Of a stretch of DNA of 64,000 nucleotides, positions 55,951 through 64,000 are shown piece after piece. The stretch lies in assembly GCA_948567375.1 (NCBI GenBank), contig OX419758.1, positions 64,609,001-64,673,000 of the forward strand, given 5' to 3'. The stretch comes from Lunularia cruciata. Taxonomy: Eukaryota; Streptophyta; Marchantiopsida; Lunulariales; Lunulariaceae. The notes below the pieces were generated by a model. That model searched no databases. It was not told where the DNA came from and saw only the letters and a list, made by a program, of their open reading frames with translations. The number at the start of each line of letters is the position of its first letter. The stretch's first letter is position 1. The position numbers and the translations under genes were made by a program.

Positions 55951-56502
55951 CTATCTCTCTTCTGATAGAAAGCCAAGTCTGTCAATAGGTTTTCTATCTC
56001 TCTGAAATCTTCTTGGCTCTGTGCCCAGAAGTTTCATGTCATCTCTTGACATCTTTGGAATTTCACTTAGAGACTCTGCATCTGTGGTCCACTTTTGCGA
56101 GTCTTCTTCTGTAGCGTCAGAATCAAAAACCACCATTTGTTTAGGCCTTCTTTTGTACACCTTCAGACTCTCCTTTGGTAAACAATTAGCTTCCGGTAGG
56201 GATTGCTCTTCTCATGATTGATCTGAAGAACTGACTTTGCAGCTTGGGAAGATAGATTGATCAGGCTGATGAAACTGATCAGCTTGTTTCTGCATCTCAT
56301 CTAAGTTCTCACCCCAAGTCCTCAATTCATCAAAGAGTAAATCTCTACTTCTGATGATCTGTTCAGACTTAGGATTGTACAGAAGATATTCTTTCAATCC
56401 CTCTTCATATCCTACAAAGAGCATTCTCTTAGCCCTCTTTGTGAACTTCCTCCTTTGCTCTTTGGGAATATGAACATAGGTAGGACATCCAAATACTTTC
56501 AA
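55951..56502 (-). pseudogene. Copia integrase C-terminus and linker (C3)
   Basis: 56,212-56,502 begins 'MKVFGCPTYVHIPKEQRRKF' and contains 'MLFVGYEEGLKEYLLYNP' and 'SRDLLFDE', the conserved copia integrase C-terminal block. 55,951-56,160 continues as an acidic linker ending 'RPIDRLG'-like text. The two frames are separated by a stop. Confidence 0.8.
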
Positions 56503-57300
56503 AGCTGAAATATTAGGTGTCTTACCACGTGACCATTCTTCAGGAATTCTTCAGTGCAATGCTGTGGTACCACTGATATTTCTAAGAAAATGTGCAGAGC
56601 TAATAGCAGCACTCCAAAACTTTCTCTCCAGCTTGGCATGTTGGAGCATTGCCAATGCTTTGTCCACCATTGTCCTATTCAACCTTTTTGCAACTCCATT
56701 TTGTGCAGGAGTTTCTTTGGAAGTAAAATCAAGAAGAATTCCTTTCTCTAAGAAAAAAAAGGGAGGAATTCCTCATTCTTGTGCTCTCTTCCTCCATTGC
56801 TTGACTTTCATCCCAATTTGCAACTCCGCCATGGCTACAAACTTCTGAAGTTTTTGCAGCACTTCATCCTTGCTTTTCATGAGATAGATAAAGCTCTTTC
56901 TACTGTAATCATCCACAAAGGAAACATAGTAGGCTACTCCACTCAATAACTCCTCAGTCATGTATCCAATACATCAAAATGTATGACATCTAGAAGACCA
57001 AAAGCTCAAGATGAAGATTTCTTGGGGATAGGAGCTTTTTGTGCCTTACCTTCTGCACACCCAATGCAGAATTCAAGTTTTCCTTTGGGATCTAGTTTCA
57101 ATCCCTCCACTACCTTCTCTAAAGCATGTAGTTTTTGCTCTAACAAGTGAGCTAACCTCAAATGCCTGAGATGGATATCATTTATGTTTTCTGCTACCAA
57201 CGCAAAATCAGAACAATCAGCTTCCATCAACTTGAACAACTTCCCTTTGGCAGTACCACAAGGACCAGCTCTCCTTTCTTCAAAGTGCATTGATTTCTGT
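56503..57300 (-). pseudogene. Copia GAG-pre-integrase and integrase core (C3)
   Basis: 57,006-57,290 holds the zinc-binding part ('LRHLRLAHLLEQKLHALEK', 'CIGCAEGKAQK') with His and Cys pairs in place. 56,773-56,961 starts the core ('SFVDDYSRKSFIYLMKSKDE'). In shifted frame, around 56,690-56,710, the third catalytic residue in 'NGVA-x-RLNR' is Lys instead of Glu, a single G-to-A change. Integrase is therefore inactive on two counts, frameshift and active-site loss. Confidence 0.8.
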
Positions 57301-57304
57301 TGCT

Positions 57305-57680
57305 CTCAAACAAAACTTTCACTCCATGCTTCTTGAGACGATGTACTGATATCAAGTTCTTGGTGTAATCTGGAACATAGAGCACATTTTCCAAATAGCT
57401 CTTACAAGAACTTGTATTAGATCTTCCATGAAGGCAATAGGAACTTTGTCAATTCCTAAGACTAGATTCAGAATCCCAAGTACACAAAGAACACTCTTGG
57501 GAATCTTTAAAGGTGGAAGAGTTGAGAACAGCTCCTTTGGTAACAAATATGAGATGTGGCTCAAAAATCCAAGAACCATCCAGAACCGTTTGAGTACAAT
57601 TATAATTCTGACAACAATCCACATTCTAGCTCTTTTGCTGAGTACTCCTCCTCATCACTTTCTATCTCATGGCACTCTTG
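57305..57680 (-). pseudogene. Copia protease remnant (C3)
   Basis: Minus-strand frames give 'LENVLYVPDYTKNLISVHRL' and 'GVKVLFES', the C-terminal half of copia protease. The DSGA active site region is not recognisable. Confidence 0.65.
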
Positions 57681-57689
57681 ATTTTCATG

Positions 57690-58475
57690 ATTTTGAACCA
57701 TTTACTTACTGGTTGGGGTCTCTAGCCTCTCTTTGTCGGCTCTCATTCTCTCCTTTCTCCTTTCTTGGGACATACAGGTGCAATATGACCTTTCTCATGA
57801 AAGGAATAATAAGTCCTATCATCAACAAAACTAACTCCTTTCCCAGATTTACTCACTCTTCTATTAGGCACTCTTCTTGACCGAGAAGAGGCATTGAGCA
57901 GAGCAACATCTCCTAGCTCATTTAGCTTCATCTCTTTGTACTCTCTGTCTTTGCTAAATACTAGCAATTTGTTTATCACATCATCCCATGTGACAACTTC
58001 AACAGGTAAAACTTTCAGAGCTACTAGAATAGAGTGATAGCTTGAAGGAAGACTCTCTAAGAGATGGTTGATCTCATATTTTTCTATAAGTACAACAACC
58101 CCCACCAACATCTTCCATGACACTATTGAATATTTTCTATTGTTTTGATAGATGAAGGGTGAAATCATCATCATCTTGCAATTTCAAGTTCCACATCGCA
58201 GAGGAAATTTGATTAGAACTCTCAAGAGCAAATTTGATTGCAACCCTCAACTTCTCAACAGAGGAATAACTCTTGAGTTTTTGTCAAATCTCCCAACTCC
58301 AAGCATAATTATCTACTAGGTCTTTGATCCACTCTTGCATAGCCCTTCGGAGACACCTCCTAGTAGTAGAGTGCTTGACTCTCTCCTCCTTGTTGGACTC
58401 TAGCTCATCTATATCATGAGCTTCTAATGCCAAGTCTAAACAATCATATCTATCTAAGATACACTTCACATCCAA
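57690..58475 (-). pseudogene. Copia gag (C3)
   Basis: 58,284-58,475 is the N-terminal block. 57,743-58,174 has the gag core ('EKYEINHLLESLPSSYHSIL', 'VVTWDDVINKLLV') followed by a basic region and a zinc knuckle. In the knuckle the spacing is kept, but the first two Cys ligands are Tyr and Phe ('YYSFHEKGHIAPVC'). Frames are separated by a break near 58,180. Confidence 0.8.
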
Positions 58476-58488
58476 AGCCCAAGATCAA

Positions 58489-59028
58489 TAGATAATGTTC
58501 CCGGTCTCTCTATCTCTATGAATTCTAGTATCAACCCTAGTGGTAATTGCGTGCACTTATCCTAATGAGAACTGTTATTTTTCTCCTTGAAGTAGAAGAT
58601 TTGTCTATCATTTTAATCTATGATGTATAGGTCATCACTAACTCTCAATAATACTAACCCTCTTCACTTGAGTCAAAGTTCAAAGAAAGCACACAAGTTC
58701 ACTCAAGTAGAAGTATCAGCACTCAATATTGAAATAACATAGAACTCCTGAGTTCATTTAAAGCAACTCAAGACTGATAGATATTTTAAGGGTTGGTTAT
58801 AGTAATCAAATTTGTAGAAGAATTAATTCAAAACAATGAAAAACGTATTCATATATATACATAAATAAATTTAAGTTTTTTGCACAACACTAATTAGAAC
58901 TATGCTCCCCTTTACTCTAATATATAATAGAATTCTAAAACAAAGCACATCAAATATTAAAAGATTCACTAAACTAAAGATTAATAAATATTATCACACT
59001 AAATATGTAGCAACTACCAAAAATTATA
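58489..59028 (-). mobile_element. 5' LTR of copia C3
   Basis: On the minus strand it starts TGTTAAATATAA and includes TATATATATG near 58,846 as a TATA region. About 165 bp at its start match the truncated 3' LTR at 54,265-54,430, with substantial divergence (old insertion). Confidence 0.65.
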
Positions 59029-59045
59029 TTTAACAATTATCCCTC

Positions 59046-60556
59046 CTGTCATCCAAGTCCCATAAGGCCGGATCTTGAGGTTCTTAAGAAATATATGCAC
59101 ATTTTCTACAAGATCCATAATTTAATTTAATCCATGCGTGGTATGATGTAGACCTCTCGAAGGTGTCATTTATTACTGTACATGCACTTTCCGTAGTATA
59201 ACGACAAAGTTCCAAACAGCTACAGAGTATCATGTGCATTGAAGTTCTATCATTGTTCGGATTAATGGTCATAGCCAAATCAGCATGTGATTCTTTTCAT
59301 GCACAATCCTGAGAATGTCACTACTTTGAGTAGCGGTGATCACGTCTGGAATATAAGACGCGGAGCGTAAGAATCTCTGCAGAGAGTTTGTGCTTCCCTA
59401 AAAAGATTTTCTTGAAATAGTAGAATTGCAACCTGTACATGCGCATTGTCATATCATAAGCTGTGGGACGTCCGTTCACAGTTCCACTGTGGGATTGCGG
59501 CAAAGTCCTGAACAAATCTCCTTGTGTACATCACTGGGTATGATGATGGATCGAAATCTCTATCCTGCACGTTTCTATCTAAACGCAGATTGGCTACACT
59601 CCCGCTTTCGGCTCTAGTTTCTCCTTGCCATGGTGTTATCAAACTAGCGAGCCAAATGTAGCCATGCTCGGAATTCTCCTCAAGCAGATGTCTGATGCAT
59701 GGTGCTGTTATTGACTTTTTCGATTGAGAATTGGGTTTGTCCCTATTCTGTTAGATCATCAGGCATTGCGGACAGATTCATACAGTTAACGTTTGTTATC
59801 CGGAAGAGATCCAGTTTCTTATCCGGGAGAGATTTAGCAATTTGTACCTCATTGATATCCAATCCCAGCAGAATATATTCTATAGGCAACGCCATCAGTG
59901 ACCCAAAGTCTTATGAGACCTGGATCATAACTTTTAGAAGTGCTGCGAGTCTTTACGTTTGATTTCCTGCAGGTATCGGTAGTTGGTAACGTTGGCCTCT
60001 CTAAGCACGGAAGATTACCCTGCGTCCTTACTTTGACATCCGCGAAGTAACTATCGATGGTGCATTGAGCTTCGAGGACGGAGCTGCTGAGAAGTTTCAA
60101 GATTTTAAAATACAAGATCACAAGAACATCTACAAAGGACTAAAGTAGAGACAAATTTCATCAGATGTCACAATGTTTCTCGTTACTTCGTGGAAGAAAC
60201 AGGTAAACCTTAATCTTCTAGATCTCATTCTACCCAAATATTTACAGTATTTACATGGACAATGAACCTTCTTCTCCAGATTCTAGTTTACATGGAACAT
60301 CAACAGCGAGACTTGATTTAGAGATATACAGGAACATAGTTGTGTGATCTTATAATGGAAATATAGTGAGATACTGGAAATGTATTATTAGATGTCGAAA
60401 CGGAACTCTCCGAACAGGCGGAAGGCTAAGCTTATTAAGGATTCAGCTTATCATCTAAGACAATCCTGGAAAGTAGAAACTAATAGAATTCGCATAATAT
60501 CCAGCCATGAAAGCAAGATATCCTGATGCAAATTCAACTACTATTCAACTACGTAT
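59046..60556. other. Intergenic region, right arm
   Basis: Mirror of 34,141-35,604, with roughly 5-10% differences by eye and several indels. No gene is called because the open frames in the two arms do not correspond. Confidence 0.5.
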
Positions 60557-60985
60557 CTAATCCCTCCGTCCATCTCGAGATTTACGCTCGATACGGTAGA
60601 CGAATCCGTTTCGTGCCAGGGTACCCTGAACTCGAGTCTTCTCATCAACGTCTCTGTAGCACGTATTCACTATGTCCGTAAACCTACGGGCAACTCGGTC
60701 GCAGGAGACGCAATCTGGGTTACTACAAGATGTAAGTCCACATAGTTTCAGGACAGCCTCTCCATGAGTGCCCAACACGGTGCAAAGATCACCACGGCAA
60801 TTTTCTTGGCAGCAGTTCTTTAACTTCTCCACTGCATAAATGGCACCCTTAACATCCTCTATCTTTGGGCTACTCCGATCTGTCTGGCAGATCACAGCCT
60901 GCGCTGCCGTGCTTGGTAATCTGACTGCAATAGCTAGGATGATCGCCAGGAGAAGAAAGAGGACATTTATCTTGACAAAAGCCAT
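60557..60985 (-). CDS. Small secreted ten-cysteine protein, possibly KP4/Hce2-like (right copy)
   Basis: 142 residues, complete, identical to the left copy except Leu for Val at residue 17 in the signal peptide. There are five nucleotide differences in 429, of which four are silent. All ten cysteines of the mature part and the basic tail are conserved. The start is the ATG at 60,985, since a longer frame would need a non-ATG start inside the leader. The promoter (TATA at 61,281-61,288) and the leader intron donor are conserved, but the leader has one copy of the 42-bp unit rather than two. Function and subcellular role as for the left copy: secreted, family assignment tentative. Confidence 0.8.
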   Translation of the reverse strand: MAFVKINVLFLLLAIILAIAVRLPSTAAQAVICQTDRSSPKIEDVKGAIYAVEKLKNCCQENCRGDLCTVLGTHGEAVLKLCGLTSCSNPDCVSCDRVARRFTDIVNTCYRDVDEKTRVQGTLARNGFVYRIERKSRDGRRD

Positions 60986-60995
60986 CTTCCACGTC

Positions 60996-61194
60996 AATTC
61001 TTTTGGCAGTATCAAACCTGATTGGAGAAGTCAATATTTGAACATGTTAGCAAATAAATAGATTTTAATGCACCAATATGCTAACGCTGGAGGAGGGCAT
61101 ATACAAAACACATCAATATGAGTATTGTATCTACTTTCAGACAAATGACAATTCAAGCTCAAACACAGGAAAACTCAACCTGAGTACCTGAAGT
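60996..61194 (-). other. Predicted 5'-UTR intron of Cys-rich gene, right copy
   Basis: Counterpart of 33,496-33,679: donor CTTCAG|GTACTCAG and acceptor CCAATCAG on the minus strand; ends approximate. The left intron carries a small insertion relative to this one. Confidence 0.4.
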
Positions 61195-61280
61195 CTATCC
61201 TGTACCTTAAACTTCAAAGCTGTGTGTTGAGGATAAACTCCGAATTGAGTGATGTTCATGATTTGGTTCAGTGGTGAGGC

Positions 61281-61288
61281 TTTATATA
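61281..61288 (-). promoter_or_regulatory. TATA box of Cys-rich gene, right copy
   Basis: TATATAAA on the minus strand, conserved with 33,351-33,358 including the flanking GGGAGCT. Confidence 0.65.
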
Positions 61289-61684
61289 AGCTCCCGGTTA
61301 GGTCTTCATTCCGGTCCATGAGATTATCAGAATCGTGCACGAGATTATCAGAATCTATCATGACATGTAAACGCTGTACTATCTTGAGCACCGGACAACT
61401 ACTCCAAGAGAAGTTTCTTATAGCTAGGTGATATGGAGACGGGAGTGACAAGTACTGCTTTACTGTTGACGGCATGTAAAGCAGACAGACAGCTGCGGGA
61501 CCAGTGCGGGCGACTGTAGAAAACTACAATCATACAGATTTTCACGATCAGCACGTGAGACGTACACATACCGATTCCTTACGTTTCAGACGTTCTGAAG
61601 TGAGAAAATTAGCAGCACCAACGCAATAACTTCAATCTTCTTGACTACGTAATCCCAATGCACAATGTCATGCACGTGTACATT

Positions 61685-61805
61685 GTACATGTCTTGATTT
61701 TTCAGGACTATTTAATTCCTTTAGTTATCTTCAGATAAACGGGCCGTACATGTCTTGGTTGTTTGAGACTATTTAATTTCTTTGGTTATCTTCACATAAA
61801 CGGGT
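61685..61805. repeat. 61-bp tandem duplication, right arm only
   Basis: GTACATGTCTTG begins at 61,685 and 61,746. Both units contain a TATTTAATT core and end ATAAACGGG. The left arm has one unit near 32,885-32,960. It lies about 400-530 bp upstream of the Cys-rich gene's TATA box. Confidence 0.85.
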
Positions 61806-63511
61806 CTCTAAGGATCTAAATACAAGTTTCATTTGTCGTCTCCAGATTTACTAGTTCCAGGATCAATTTATTTGGCATCGACCAGAGTTCCCAGAGACCA
61901 GGGTTTCAAACTCTAAATGAACAATCTGATGCTTACCAGAACTGCAGCACCATTGGCTGGATACTTTATATACGTTGTCAACATCGTCCACGGCAATACT
62001 CAACTATCTTGTACGGCCTATCTCGGGCTCAATTATTCGCATATCGTGCCACATAGGGTTCATTCATAAGTGGCGAATTATAACACCAGATATATCTCTC
62101 TCGAGACATGTAATCGACTGAAATCGAGTCGACATGTTCAGACTAATTGGTCACCATGAAAGAGTAAAACGAGAAAGGAGGACGGTGCACGACGGTGATA
62201 GCTAACTTTAGTACAGTTTTATCGCGATACCTTCACAGAAAAGGCAATTGCATGTTCGTCAAGATCATCTTCCGGCTAAGTATATACATGTATATCGAAC
62301 TGAGCAACAAAAAGGGAAACTTACGCACGTTTATAGCTATCATAATCCTCGATGCAAGTTTCTGAAACCGGGAAGTAAAGGAAGTCCTCCCGACCAATTA
62401 CATTGCAAGCATGTCGACAACATGAGCATGAATTTAGTTAAATTACCGAAATTTGAATTAGAGAGCACGAATTTGTTTCTTCGTTGGAAAAACCCACAGG
62501 CTGGTAAGTAGCCAGTTGTTTCGACATAGGAGAAGCAAAAGTTCTGCAGCCATGTCTCTGATATCAGGGGAGCTCTTCGATCTTCGCACCTCTGTGGTGT
62601 GGTCTCACCACGCGTGCATTGCCCCACTCTGATTGGTACCTCTGGACCATAAATAAATATCGTGTAAGTTTTCTTTTTGCCATCTCCTTCCGCGTTACTT
62701 GAACAACATTTCTCCAGAACATTTCTCCAGAACCTGTATAAGTATACACGGGAATTTCTGGAGTTAAAACAGCATTCTTCTTGATACATGATCAATTACA
62801 TTCCTGAATTAAGGACGAGGCTAAAGCAAATAGGCCTACTCATTTGCCATAGGCTATAATTGGACGGTCATGGAAGGTCTGGATCGTCTCGGAGGTGCAA
62901 TGGCAATATAGTTGGACGCAGCCGTAGACGATAGCTCAGCATGCAGTGCCCTGTTAGCTTTAGAATGTTGAAATACATGGCATCGCGCTTGGAGGACAGA
63001 TGCAGTAAGTAGTTGCCGGTAAAGTGCTGCTTGTGCTTTATTGAGTTCCCGTGCATTGCTCGAAACTCGGAGTCTTATTTAGGTGGAGAATATTTTAATA
63101 TGTACATATATATCAGAGCATCAATTATTTTATCTGGCAACGATGATCTTCCCATCGTGAACTTATAAATAGCTCAAATCTTCTATTGAAAGAGAGATGA
63201 TTCAGGTTTTGAGCTTCCTCACGGGTGTTTGGCCCATGAAGAAATGTTGAAGTTCTCTGAAAACAAAGGTGGATCAAAACATGCAACGATGTAAAGCAAT
63301 TTCAAAATGAGTGATGCCTGTGATGTAAGAATTATCTATGATGTTATTGCGATCTAGTTGTACTCGTAATTTACCACACCATAAGTCGGGCTGGAACACT
63401 TTCCCAGAATGCTCTTCAAAACTTGGACAGCTAGACGACAACTAAAGCAATTACGGTGCACAGCCTGCAAGTTTGCAGACTCTGAGCCTTGCCATCATAC
63501 TAGAAGACAGA
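61806..63511. other. Non-coding part of right arm
   Basis: Mirror of 31,230-32,890. Frames such as 62,340-62,795 are not conserved in the left arm because of indels. A 16-bp tandem duplication of ACATTTCTCCAGA-type text lies at about 62,704-62,735, single in the left arm. Confidence 0.5.
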
Positions 63512-63742
63512 CTACTGCATCTGTACATCTGCAGGACGCCGTCCTTGGACAGCAATCCGTAGTCGTTTGAATTCTGGATAATACCAAACGGAGGCCTTGA
63601 CGGCTTCTACGCTTGGACTGAAAATCGTGGTCTCGCACTTCGGATCGGGTCCCAGTATAGCTTCAACGCTGAGAAGATCCCAAGAGAGAGAAGACAATGC
63701 TTTTCTGAGAGGAACCATTAACAACTGTGAAACCTGCGCCAC
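63512..63742 (-). CDS. Unrecognised 76-codon frame, interrupted in the left arm
   Basis: The minus-strand frame starts 'MAQVSQLLMVPLRKALSSLS' and includes 'WYYPEFKRLRIAVQGRRP'. I do not recognise a family. In the left arm the first ~50 codons are deleted and the Trp codon before YYPEF is TGA, so that copy is dead. It may be an exon or a chance frame. Confidence 0.25.
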   Translation of the reverse strand: MAQVSQLLMVPLRKALSSLSWDLLSVEAILGPDPKCETTIFSPSVEAVKASVWYYPEFKRLRIAVQGRRPADVQMQ

Positions 63743-63774
63743 ACAACGTGAAATTGCCTGAATGTCTTATTCAT

Positions 63775-64000
63775 GTTGATGAAGTATCACAAGCTAACAC
63801 TCTTGGCGCGTAGTGAACGCAGGAGAGTTAATCCTTAGTCACACTTTATTCATTTCTCGTTAGTCATCGCTTCAGAGTTATGGTGAAGAGTGACTCGACT
63901 ACTTGTGGATTTCTTCTCTACTTATATATATTCGTGCTCGACTTGTGTCCCGCGAGACCATTCTTTGGTGAACTTTGATGTCTCCACTCTTATTATTCAT
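63775..64000 (+). mobile_element. Copia LTR running off the right edge
   Basis: Plus-strand text from about TGTTGATGAAG (63,775) to the edge includes TTATATATATTCG near 63,920 and mirrors 30,978-31,123. The last bases (TTATTATTCAT) are about 10 bp short of where the LTR end and primer-binding site should come. The left boundary is tentative. Confidence 0.6.

Larger units (their letters stand above)
54265..59045 (-). mobile_element. Copia element C3 inserted in the right arm
   Basis: On the minus strand it holds 5' LTR (about 58,489-59,028), degenerate primer-binding site (about 58,472-58,488), gag, protease, integrase, RT, RNase H and the first ~165 bp of the 3' LTR (54,265-54,430). Host homology stops at about 54,262 and resumes at 59,046, but the left arm has about 300 bp between those points. 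The end of the 3' LTR and this host DNA were therefore lost together. All coding parts are broken. Confidence 0.85.
52456..64000. repeat. Right arm of large inverted duplication
   Basis: Reverse complement of 30,978-37,703, interrupted by a copia element (54,265-59,045). Without that insert it is about 6.76 kb against 6.73 kb for the left arm. It runs to the window edge, so its outer end is not seen. Confidence 0.95.

Noticed and set aside
60986-61015. Ten-residue extension of the right Cys-rich protein
   Set aside because: It would begin at a TTG codon. The ATG at 60,985 is in the same place in both copies and gives a proper signal peptide.
62340-62795. 151-codon frame in the right arm
   Set aside because: The left arm equivalent (31,980-32,320) is broken into other frames by indels and no domain is recognisable.
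30978-64000. Sex-chromosome palindrome
   Set aside because: Large palindromes occur on plant sex chromosomes, but nothing in the window is sex-linked, so this stays speculation.
1-64000. tRNA, rRNA, CRISPR or bacterial operon features
   Set aside because: None found; direct repeats here are transposon or minisatellite repeats without spacers of CRISPR type.

Overview
The window looks like nuclear DNA of a land plant. It is AT-rich, packed with decayed Ty3/gypsy and Ty1/copia LTR retrotransposons primed by initiator-Met tRNA, and it carries a plant xyloglucan endotransglucosylase/hydrolase (XTH). A second gene family, a small secreted ten-cysteine protein of possible KP4/Hce2 type, would fit a moss because KP4-like genes have been reported in mosses. 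That is an inference, and a fern or another non-flowering plant cannot be excluded. I saw no rRNA, tRNA, CRISPR or prokaryotic features.

Region 1-30,977 is a CpG-poor retrotransposon graveyard. It holds an inverted LTR pair and a broken gypsy element (990-5,522), a second truncated gypsy with a heat-shock-element-like array in its LTR (about 5,590-6,880), a solo LTR (7,835-8,522), a reverse-transcriptase fragment (10,150-11,100) and pieces of an LTR family that encodes lysine/glutamate-rich proteins and no visible polymerase (11,170-14,045; 17,182-19,565; 28,362-29,760). A nearly complete minus-strand gypsy element lies at 19,566-28,361, inserted into one of those pieces and itself holding an 800-bp solo LTR with perfect 5-bp target duplications. 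A copia gag, primer-binding site and partial LTR follow at 30,042-31,123.

From 30,978 to the right edge the window is dominated by a large inverted duplication. The left arm (30,978-37,703) and the right arm (52,456-64,000) mirror each other around a 14.75-kb spacer. Each arm carries a complete copy of the small cysteine-rich gene (33,712-34,140 and 60,557-60,985) and a complete intronless XTH gene (36,374-37,258 and 52,908-53,792), so the order is Cys-rich > XTH > spacer < XTH < Cys-rich. Both pairs are open: 5 differences in 429 nt and 15 in 885 nt, mostly synonymous. Flanking non-coding DNA differs by roughly 5-10% in the stretches I compared by eye. The right arm gained a copia element (54,265-59,045), accompanied by loss of about 300 bp of host sequence. 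The left arm lost about 245 bp near its outer end and gained a 42-bp tandem duplication in the Cys-rich gene's leader.

The spacer has about 5 kb of CpG-containing DNA with no recognisable gene, then another copy of the lysine/glutamate-rich LTR family with a 527-bp tandem duplication, and a badly decayed copia element. The only genes I would call functional are the two XTH copies and the two Cys-rich copies. All four products have signal peptides and should act in the cell wall or apoplast.
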